15,098 nt of DNA, from contig JAGBFY010000071.1 of NCBI GenBank assembly GCA_017936245.1, positions 1 through 15,098 of the forward strand, read 5' to 3'. A program made the translations under genes and the position numbers. The notes under the pieces are model-generated. The model ran no database searches and was not told where the DNA came from. It saw only the letters and a list, made by a program, of their open reading frames with translations. This document shows, piece by piece, positions 1 to 5,494 of the stretch. The stretch's first letter is position 1, and the number at the start of each line of letters is the position of its first letter. This DNA comes from Kiritimatiellia bacterium (GTDB lineage: Bacteria > Verrucomicrobiota > Kiritimatiellia > RFP12 > UBA1067).

Positions 1-2
1 CA

Positions 3-326
3 ATGAGAAGCGTGGTGCTTGCATGCGAATTCATGCGCAGAAACGCAGCCGAGCCGATAAGGATCGATGATATAGTCGCCGCCTCCGGCACTTCAAGGCG
101 TCTGCTGGAGAAGCATTTCCGCATGGTGCTCGACACCACGGCCGCACATGAACTCCAGCGGATCCGACTTGAGCTTGTGAAAAAGCGCCTTGGAGAAACC
201 GACATCCCACTTGGGCGCATAGGCGAGACCTGCGGCTTCAACGACGAATTCCACCTGAAGCGTCTCTTCAAGCTGACATTTGGCATGACAATGGGCGAAT
301 ACAGACATTACGCACGCATACAGTGA
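3..326 (+). CDS. AraC-family transcriptional regulator, C-terminal DNA-binding domain (5' partial)
   Basis: The 107 visible residues are one AraC/XylS double helix-turn-helix domain. The first HTH has the pattern IRIDDIVAASGTSRRLLEKHF. The second follows with IGETCGFNDEFHLKRLFK and the usual family end (FGMTMGEYRHYAR). The domain starts right at the window edge, so the ATG at base 3 is most likely an internal Met and the effector-binding part lies outside. Known for the family: it binds DNA as a sugar- or stress-responsive activator or repressor. In PVC bacteria such domains often sit behind a LacI-type sugar-binding domain (XylR-like), but that cannot be checked here. The stop TGA is at 324-326. 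No terminator follows. It lies in the same direction as the decayed response regulator downstream. Confidence 0.88.
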   Translation: MRSVVLACEFMRRNAAEPIRIDDIVAASGTSRRLLEKHFRMVLDTTAAHELQRIRLELVKKRLGETDIPLGRIGETCGFNDEFHLKRLFKLTFGMTMGEYRHYARIQ

Positions 327-432
327 ATCCCACCAGAAACGCACAACACATCCCGGAATCAGAACTACACTATTTCACATAATCCATCATTTCTCGCCCT
401 GAATTCTCGCCTTTTCAAGCGGCGATGTTATC

Positions 433-459
433 AATTACTAATGTTGCCCGTTGGTAATT
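433..459 (+). repeat. AT-rich inverted repeat (hairpin), 11-bp arms
   Basis: Bases 433-443 (AATTACTAATG) pair with 449-459 (CGTTGGTAATT) as 11 continuous pairs, two of them G-U, around a 5-nt loop. The hairpin contains the only ATG (441) available to the following response-regulator remnant. It lies about 20 bases before a GAAA-rich tract (478-504). I read the pair as a small repeat-like insert that marks where the receiver domain was lost. There is no poly-T tail, so it does not look like an intrinsic terminator. Confidence 0.5.
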
Positions 460-860
460 TGCCATGCCGCTTTCGTTGGAAATTGAAAACTGAAACCGGA
501 AACATTCACACATTGGCGCACACTCTTGAAGCCGGCGCCTCAGGCGCGATGATGAAAACCGCCGACGATGCAATGATCGTATCCGCCATCCGCAAAGTCG
601 CTGCTGGGGAAACCTACATATCGCCGGACGTGAGCCGCCAGCTGGCGGAAAGTCCACCGGTGCCGAAACTCTCCCCGAGACAGACCGAAGTCCTCACGGA
701 AATAGCACACGGGAAATCGAACAAGGAAATCGCCGCGCTGCTCGGAATCCGCCTCGATAGCGTAGAGGACATCGCCAACGCGCTGTACACGAAACTCGGC
801 GTTTCAAACCGCGCCGAGGCGGTGGATGTCTCCCACCGCAAGCACCTGCTCAAGCTGTGA
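441..860 (+). pseudogene. NarL/LuxR-type response regulator remnant, receiver truncated
   Basis: The open frame gives 139 residues. Recognisable homology begins only near residue 25 (base ~513), with the last part of a receiver domain (AHTLEAGASGAMMKT, then VSAIRKVAAGETYISPDV). A complete LuxR-type HTH follows at residues 77-128 (LSPRQTEVL, SNKEIAALLGI, KLGVSNRAEAV). The front of the receiver, some 80 residues with the phosphorylated Asp and the switch Thr/Ser, is absent. In its place are an AT-rich hairpin and a GAAA-rich tract. The ATG at 441 has no Shine-Dalgarno sequence and lies inside that hairpin. A 5'-truncated pseudogene is the simplest reading. A receiver-less DNA-binding protein is possible but less likely. 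The stop is 3 bases from the convergent RhuM gene. Confidence 0.6.
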
Positions 861-863
861 CTG

Positions 864-1748
864 CTACACCCTCGCCCTTATTCCGGCGATTTCGCCCGCA
901 TCCATCTTCGTAAATCCAAAACACTTTCTGCCGAGATCTTTGAGCGACGCACCGATAAGATAAAGCTCTTTGCCGTCGATGATCAGGAATCGGTCGTGGA
1001 ACGCCAGACTGGTCTTGACCATAAGACCGCCGTACTGGGCATTGAACTTATCGACATCGCTTTGCACAAGCTTGTTGCCGCGCGGCGACGAAACGACCTC
1101 CACCTTCACGCCCTTGCGCTTCTTCGCGAGCATGTCCAGCGTTCCGGGGCCAACCCAGCTGTCGATCAGAAGGATATCCTTCTTCGCCCTTCCGATCAAT
1201 TTCTCCACAAGCGAACACGCATCCCACAACTGCCCCTCGTAGAACACACCCTGCAAAGGCGGCGTCTGCGTCTGCACAAAGAAATCAACCTTTTCTTTCA
1301 AATCGGCAATGTCGCGTTCATGCGAAAACCACCGTCTATCCACCTTGTCTTCAAGCTGATTAAGCCGCTGGTTGACAGCGTATCCTTGAAGAAGATAACT
1401 TTTCAATACGTTCGTTGCCCATTGGCGAAATTTGACGCCAAGTATCGAATTAACCCGATACCCGACTGAAATTATGGCATCCAGATTGTAACAGGTAACA
1501 TTTCTGCGAACCCGTCTGGAACCTTCCTGCCGAACTACCGAGAAATCCTCGGTAGTTAACTCTCGCGACAATTCACCTACCGCATATATGTTCTTCAAAT
1601 GCAACCCGATATTATCGACACTGCATCCAAACAACATCCCCATCTGACTTTGCGTCAGCCATACGGTCTCGTTTTCGAGACGGACGTCCAACCGAATTGT
1701 TTCGTTCGGCTGATACACGACAATCTGGTTTTCAGTCTCTGCTGCCAT
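864..1748 (-). CDS. RhuM-family protein with C-terminal PLD-like domain
   Basis: A 294-residue protein. The N-terminal half (about 1-160) has the RhuM/virulence-associated pattern: VWLTQSQMGMLFG near 29-41, VDNIGLHLKNIY at 44-55, then VTCYNLDAIISVGYRVNS and FRQWATNVLKSYLLQGYAVN. It is followed by a charged, coiled-coil-like stretch (128-155). Residues 185-282 look like a single phospholipase-D-like half-site: H251-x-R253-x4-D258, then GASLKDLG. The usual Lys of HxK is Arg, so catalysis is uncertain. I chose ATG 1748 over the upstream TTG at 1790 for two reasons: AGGGG (1757-1761) sits 8 nt before it, and the promoter -10 box covers the TTG codon region. RhuM proteins are found as isolated cargo genes in islands and phage regions. 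Their function is not established; a nucleic-acid or defence role is inference. It is monocistronic and convergent with the pseudogene on its left. Confidence 0.8.
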   Translation of the reverse strand: MAAETENQIVVYQPNETIRLDVRLENETVWLTQSQMGMLFGCSVDNIGLHLKNIYAVGELSRELTTEDFSVVRQEGSRRVRRNVTCYNLDAIISVGYRVNSILGVKFRQWATNVLKSYLLQGYAVNQRLNQLEDKVDRRWFSHERDIADLKEKVDFFVQTQTPPLQGVFYEGQLWDACSLVEKLIGRAKKDILLIDSWVGPGTLDMLAKKRKGVKVEVVSSPRGNKLVQSDVDKFNAQYGGLMVKTSLAFHDRFLIIDGKELYLIGASLKDLGRKCFGFTKMDAGEIAGIRARV

Positions 1749-1772
1749 CTTACAAACCCCTAATTGCTTCCA

Positions 1773-1781
1773 ATTATAGCA
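1773..1781 (-). promoter_or_regulatory. Extended -10 promoter of the RhuM gene
   Basis: Read on the minus strand the bases are TGCTATAAT, a perfect extended -10 element (TGnTATAAT). No convincing -35 is seen. Transcription would start near 1765, giving a leader of about 17 nt that carries the AGGGG ribosome-binding site before ATG 1748. Confidence 0.65.
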
Positions 1782-1793
1782 TTTTTGCAATCA

Positions 1794-1819
1794 GCGCGTC
1801 GGAAACGACGCGCTTTTTT
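1794..1819 (+). terminator. Strong intrinsic terminator reading rightward
   Basis: GCGCGTCG (1794-1801) and CGACGCGC (1806-1813) form a perfect 8-bp GC stem closed by a GAAA tetraloop, followed directly by six T (1814-1819). It works only for plus-strand transcription, since the minus-strand side lacks a T run. No complete plus-strand gene precedes it within about 900 bases; the nearest is the response-regulator remnant ending at 860. It lies just behind the RhuM promoter and may shield it, or it may be a relic of a lost gene. Confidence 0.8.
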
Positions 1820-2036
1820 GCACCCGGATTTCGTCTGCGGCGGGTACCGCGGGCGAGTTGTGCACAACCAAAAGAAAGGAGCCCGACATGGGCAAAAGAA
1901 ATACCAATTCATGGTAGGGGCAAGATGCGGACAACGGGGATGGCGGCCAGCCCGCTTGGTGCGAATTACGGGCATCAACTACTGCCATACATCCCTGATC
2001 AGGCACAGACAGTGCGAACAGTTGAATGTTTTGCAG
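1820..2036 (+). other. Unassigned intergenic stretch with structured elements and tiny ORFs
   Basis: There is no recognisable gene between the terminator and the end of hslO. On the plus strand, 1831-1840 pairs with 1847-1856 (10 bp, two G-U). Directly next is the perfect palindrome GTTGTGCACAAC (1857-1868). Then comes a good ribosome-binding site (AAAGGAG, 1876-1882) before ATG 1888, which opens only nine codons (1888-1917). A second small frame, ATG 1925 to 2056 (43 residues), follows AGGGG and runs over the hslO stop. A further palindrome, CCTGATCAGG, is at 1994-2003. No homology is recognised in either peptide. Confidence 0.4.
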
Positions 2037-2816
2037 TTAAGCCGTCTTTACGGTGAACGTACGGCCGCACATATGGCAGGTGATGTCGATCTCGGGTGGG
2101 AGTTCGGCACGCTCCTTCTCATCCAGAGCACCAAGCATTGCAACCGCACGCTCCGGCGAGCAGCGGCACTCAAAGCGCAATGTCGCCGTTTTAACGGGCT
2201 TTGCATCCGGCAGACCCATCTGCGCAAGCAGTTCGAAGGAAGGGACATCGAACCGTTCAGGGATGAATTCCGAAACGGACTCTTTCGAATCAGGCAACGC
2301 CTCCACCAGCACACCACGAGCATGAAGCACCTCGGCTTCCTGATTCGTCTCGGCGGAGAGATATATGCAGGCCCTTCGCTGGAGGGCGCCTGCCAGATAT
2401 CCATCTATCGAACCTGAAATGCCCTGAGAGATGATGCGCCCAGGCACCGAACGGGTCACTTGAATCTGCTGAGATCCCAGGATTTTGCGGTCGTCCCGGT
2501 CGGGGTTTCCGTCAAATTCGTCGAGAACCTTCTTTTCGGTATATCCGCGAAGCGCACCATCCGCCGTACATTCAACATTGAAGCCACCGAGTGGTCCTGT
2601 GCACTTCATCTGGATGGACAACGCCTCATCCTTCTCGCTCGTCTCAGACGCAAGCAATGCCGCGGAGGCTAGCGCCTTTGCGAGATAATATGCGCTCACG
2701 GGTCCGCACAGATGACCTGCCGCAAGTTTTCTTGCGGACTCGGTAACATCAACAATAACCACCGAGACTTTTTTCTTGTCGTCGTACCATTCTTCTCTCA
2801 AATCGACCTTCTTCAT
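2037..2816 (-). CDS. hslO: Hsp33 redox-regulated holdase chaperone
   Basis: 259 residues, slightly shorter than the usual ~290. The N-terminal chaperone body contains the family patterns GPLGGFNVE (about 74-82), SGSIDGYLAGALQRR (about 134-148) and GVLVEALP (168-175). The C-terminal redox switch has the four zinc cysteines as C217-R-C219 and C247-H-M-C250, separated by 27 residues, as expected for Hsp33. Family role: a cytoplasmic ATP-independent holdase. When reduced it binds zinc and is inactive; oxidation releases the zinc, unfolds the switch and activates it. GAGGGG lies about 9 nt before ATG 2816. Only 27 bases separate it from the nadB stop, and it has no evident promoter of its own, so it is probably cotranscribed with nadB. 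No terminator is visible after the stop. Confidence 0.95.
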   Translation of the reverse strand: MKKVDLREEWYDDKKKVSVVIVDVTESARKLAAGHLCGPVSAYYLAKALASAALLASETSEKDEALSIQMKCTGPLGGFNVECTADGALRGYTEKKVLDEFDGNPDRDDRKILGSQQIQVTRSVPGRIISQGISGSIDGYLAGALQRRACIYLSAETNQEAEVLHARGVLVEALPDSKESVSEFIPERFDVPSFELLAQMGLPDAKPVKTATLRFECRCSPERAVAMLGALDEKERAELPPEIDITCHMCGRTFTVKTA

Positions 2817-2843
2817 CTTTCAATCCCCTCAATGGCAGGACCT

Positions 2844-4439
2844 TCAGCCACGGTAGCCCGGAAGCACAGTGGATACAGCCTTCTCGGAAAGTTCCGGACA
2901 ATCCAGCGTATAGTGCAGACCTCGGGATTCACGCCGCTTCTGTGCACTCTTCACAATCAATTCCGCACACACCGCAAGGTTGCGCAGTTCAAGCGTATCT
3001 GGTGTGACCAGATAGCGGAAATAATAGTCGCGTATCTCCTTGCGGAGAGTCTTCAGACGGCGCAGTGCCCTTGCGAGGCGCTTATCCGTACGTACGATTC
3101 CGACATAGTCCCACATAAGGCGACGGATTTCGTCCCACATATGGGAAACCAGTACCGCCTCATCCGGGGCAACGGCCTTGCCCGTCTTCCATGGCGGGAT
3201 GACAATCTTGCGTTCATGCCGCACAGGATGCACCGTAAGGCGCTTAGCCGTAAGCCTTGCGCAAACCACCGCCTCCATCAACGAATTGGAAGCCAAACGG
3301 TTTGCTCCGTGAAGTCCTGTACATGCGCATTCGCCTACTGCAGAGAGTCCCTTCACTCCTGTACGACCATCCACCGTAGCCTGAATGCCGCCACAGCAGT
3401 AATGCGCCGCCGGAACAATCGGTATGAGATCCTTAGCCATATCTATTCCGAACGACAGACATTTTCTGTAGATGTTCGGGAAACGCTTCATCAGGTACGT
3501 CTTTCCCTTCTTCCTTATCTCGAGGAACATGCAGGGCGCACCGGTGCGCTTCATCTCAGAATCTATCGAACGCGCAACAATATCGCGGGGCGCAAGCGAT
3601 CCGCGAGGATCGTACTTCTCCATGAACGGTTTGCCGTTCGCGTCCACAAGCACAGCACCTTCACCACGCACAGCCTCTGAAATAAGGAATCGCTTTGCGT
3701 TCGAATGGTAGAGACACGTCGGATGGAACTGGATGAACTCCATGTTCTCGATCTTGGCTCCGGCGCGCCAAGCAAGGGCAATGCCATCACCTGTTGCCGT
3801 ATCGGGATTGCACGTGTAGAGATACACCTTTCCGCATCCGCCCGTCGCAAGCACCGTGTTTGGGGAACACACCGCAAAAATCTCTTGCGTAACGGTATCC
3901 ATCACATAGGCGCCCACACATTGATGAGGAGCCTTCTTCATCCCGAGCCTGCGCGTGGTGGTAATCAGGTCGATAACCGTGGTGTTCTCAAGAATCTCGA
4001 TCGATGGAGTGCTTTTCACCGTACGGATCATTGCAGACTCGCATTTCTCACCGGTGATGTCCCCTGCATGGAATATGCGACGCGCACTGTGCCCACCCTC
4101 ACGCGTAAGATCCCAGGAGCCGTCTGGCTTCTTGGCGAACTTGACTCCACACTTGATGAGATCGGCAATCCCCTTCGGGGCCTCGGCGACGATGCGGGCG
4201 ACCACACGCTCAGTGCAAAGTCCCGCACCGGCTATCTGCGTATCCTTCATGTGGGCGGCGAACGAATCCCCCTCCGCCGCCACACTGCAAATGCCGCCCT
4301 GTGCGAAGTTTGTGTTGCAGTCGGCAAGGCCGCGCTTGGTGGCAAGCACGACCTTTCCGTGCGGCGCGAGATGAAGAGCTGTCATCAGACCGCTCATTCC
4401 CGAACCGACAATGAAATAATCGCAATCTATAATCCGCAT
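2844..4439 (-). CDS. nadB: L-aspartate oxidase
   Basis: 531 residues, the normal family length. It oxidises L-aspartate to iminoaspartate with FAD, the first step of de novo NAD synthesis. Visible motifs are the dinucleotide fold (VGSGMSGL, 11-18), NTNFAQGGI (42-50), REGGHSARRIFHAGDITG (113-130), FHPTCLY (238-244), SEAVRGEGA (254-262), PRDIVAR (284-290), IVPAAHYCCGGI (341-352) and GANRLASNSLMEAVV (378-392). A C-terminal helical region follows. These fit NadB better than SdhA/FrdA, given the length and the absence of the His-FAD sequence context. The start is fixed by the Rossmann motif close to the N-terminus. There is no Shine-Dalgarno sequence, and a TATAAT box ends 8 nt before the ATG, so the message is probably leaderless. 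nadA and nadC are not in the window. hslO follows 27 bases later. Confidence 0.95.
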   Translation of the reverse strand: MRIIDCDYFIVGSGMSGLMTALHLAPHGKVVLATKRGLADCNTNFAQGGICSVAAEGDSFAAHMKDTQIAGAGLCTERVVARIVAEAPKGIADLIKCGVKFAKKPDGSWDLTREGGHSARRIFHAGDITGEKCESAMIRTVKSTPSIEILENTTVIDLITTTRRLGMKKAPHQCVGAYVMDTVTQEIFAVCSPNTVLATGGCGKVYLYTCNPDTATGDGIALAWRAGAKIENMEFIQFHPTCLYHSNAKRFLISEAVRGEGAVLVDANGKPFMEKYDPRGSLAPRDIVARSIDSEMKRTGAPCMFLEIRKKGKTYLMKRFPNIYRKCLSFGIDMAKDLIPIVPAAHYCCGGIQATVDGRTGVKGLSAVGECACTGLHGANRLASNSLMEAVVCARLTAKRLTVHPVRHERKIVIPPWKTGKAVAPDEAVLVSHMWDEIRRLMWDYVGIVRTDKRLARALRRLKTLRKEIRDYYFRYLVTPDTLELRNLAVCAELIVKSAQKRRESRGLHYTLDCPELSEKAVSTVLPGYRG

Positions 4440-4447
4440 GGCAACGT

Positions 4448-4456
4448 ATTATATCA
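4448..4456 (-). promoter_or_regulatory. Extended -10 promoter of nadB (leaderless start)
   Basis: On the minus strand the bases read TGATATAAT. Counting from the -10 box, the predicted start of transcription falls at 4441-4439, that is 0-2 nt before the nadB ATG (4439-4437). No -35 match is evident 16-18 nt upstream. Confidence 0.65.
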
Positions 4457-4509
4457 CGAATCCCGCGCCCTCATCCTTGATACGCAAGCGGCTCATGACA
4501 GGCGGCTAG

Positions 4510-5328
4510 CTACTTTCCGACCCGCTTCATCTTGTAGCCGGCGTATGTCTGGGTATTGTAGAGCGGCTGACCTTCAGGGATCGCAAGCCCCATGGCCTTG
4601 CGGATGGCGAGGAAGTCCTGAACGCTCTTCTTGCCGACCTGCTGGAGCGGTTTCCTGTGAAGTCCTGCGAGCAGACAGCACTGGCAGAACGCATCGGCGT
4701 TCTCGGCGAACCACTCCGCCTCTTCAATGTCGCGTCCGCCGCACACGATTCCATGGTTCTCCATGAACACGACGTTGGACTTCTTCGCCGCCTCCGCGAC
4801 GTTCTCCGCAACCTCGTCCGTGCCGGGAGTCCCATACGGAGCAAGAGGGATCTGCCCAAGGAAGATGTCTGCCTCAGGATTGATCCCGTTCGGCGGAACC
4901 TGTCCGGCGAAGATGAAAGCATTGCAGTGCGGAGGATGGCAGTGCATGCAGGCGTTCATGCCGGTCGCCTTCATCATCGCGATATGCACCTTGACCTCAG
5001 AAGTGCGCGGACGGTAGCCGCAGAGCTGTCCGGCGTTCATGTCCACAAGGCATATATCCTCTTCCTTCATAAATCCCTTGCAGCAAAGGGTAGGAGAACA
5101 CAGGACGAGATCCTCGCCCACGCGGACGGAAAGGTTTCCGCCGTTGCCGTCAGTGTACCCCTTGGCGTAGATGCGCCGCCCCATCTCGCAAATATCCTGT
5201 TTGACCTTGCGTATTGCCGCGCTCTTGAAAAACGCATCCAACTCCTTGCGTGTACGGGGCTGCTTCTTGCCCTCCCAGTGGTACGCACGGTCCACAAGCG
5301 GCGGATTTATGTAAAGTTTGCTGTCCAT
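4510..5328 (-). CDS. Class II aldolase/adducin-family protein (FucA/RhaD-like)
   Basis: 272 residues of a class II (zinc) aldolase. Residues 35-215 carry the family signatures: YTDGNGGNLSVR (58-69), CSPTLCCKG (77-85), RPRTSE with E111 in the place of the FucA catalytic Glu, the zinc pair H129-x-H131 in MHCHPPHCNAF, and MENHGIVCGG with H192 as the third zinc ligand. The family cleaves or epimerises sugar phosphates such as fuculose-1-P, rhamnulose-1-P or ribulose-5-P. The substrate cannot be told from sequence. An N-terminal extension of about 30 residues and a C-terminal tail are outside the core. AAGGAG (5333-5338) precedes ATG 5328. It is divergent from the PHP gene, with a shared control region, and the next gene, nadB, has its own promoter. 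Confidence 0.88.
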   Translation of the reverse strand: MDSKLYINPPLVDRAYHWEGKKQPRTRKELDAFFKSAAIRKVKQDICEMGRRIYAKGYTDGNGGNLSVRVGEDLVLCSPTLCCKGFMKEEDICLVDMNAGQLCGYRPRTSEVKVHIAMMKATGMNACMHCHPPHCNAFIFAGQVPPNGINPEADIFLGQIPLAPYGTPGTDEVAENVAEAAKKSNVVFMENHGIVCGGRDIEEAEWFAENADAFCQCCLLAGLHRKPLQQVGKKSVQDFLAIRKAMGLAIPEGQPLYNTQTYAGYKMKRVGK

Positions 5329-5355
5329 GACACTCCTTCTGTTATTTTCCCGTGG

Positions 5356-5364
5356 ATTATATCA
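5356..5364 (-). promoter_or_regulatory. Extended -10 promoter of the aldolase gene
   Basis: Minus-strand TGATATAAT, inside the longer GTGATATAAT that is also found before nadB and the DUF481 gene. Predicted transcription start is near 5349, giving a leader of about 21 nt with the AAGGAG site. The GCATC boxes (5374-5398) lie where the -35 region would be. Confidence 0.65.
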
Positions 5365-5373
5365 CATTATCCA

Positions 5374-5398
5374 GCATCAAAATGCATCATTTAGATGC
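5374..5398. promoter_or_regulatory. Putative operator: three GCATC boxes at 10-bp steps
   Basis: GCATC at 5374-5378 and again at 5384-5388, then the reverse complement GATGC at 5394-5398, so the boxes repeat on one face of the helix. The last two form a 17-bp dyad, TGCATC-N5-GATGCA (5383-5399). A second dyad with the same 5-bp spacing, GGCAT-N5-ATGCC, is at 5421-5435. The array lies between the divergent aldolase and PHP promoters and overlaps the aldolase -35 position. Binding by a repressor or activator is inference. Confidence 0.45.
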
Positions 5399-5478
5399 AG
5401 CCGCAAACCAGCCAGAGATGGGCATCCCGCATGCCGATATCAAATTCGCGTTATGTTTTCAAGCGCCTCTCAAAACTA

Positions 5479-5487
5479 TGGTATAAT
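5479..5487 (+). promoter_or_regulatory. Extended -10 promoter of the PHP gene (leaderless start)
   Basis: TGGTATAAT with TATAAT at 5482-5487. The predicted transcription start (5494-5495) coincides with the A of the ATG at 5495. The ATG at 5486 overlaps the -10 box itself and so cannot be the start on this transcript. Confidence 0.65.
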
Positions 5488-5494
5488 GAAAAAC

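Noticed and set aside
1749..1790. N-terminal extension of the RhuM protein from TTG 1790
   Set aside because: The -10 box (1773-1778) lies within it, and a good ribosome-binding site precedes ATG 1748.
2712..3680. Large plus-strand frame opposite nadB and hslO
   Set aside because: It is antisense to two clear genes, has no family resemblance and shows low-quality composition (Arg/His/Cys-rich).
5318..5494. Longer start for the PHP protein, from 5318
   Set aside because: It would overlap the divergent aldolase gene and promoter and put about 59 residues before a clean Tat signal.
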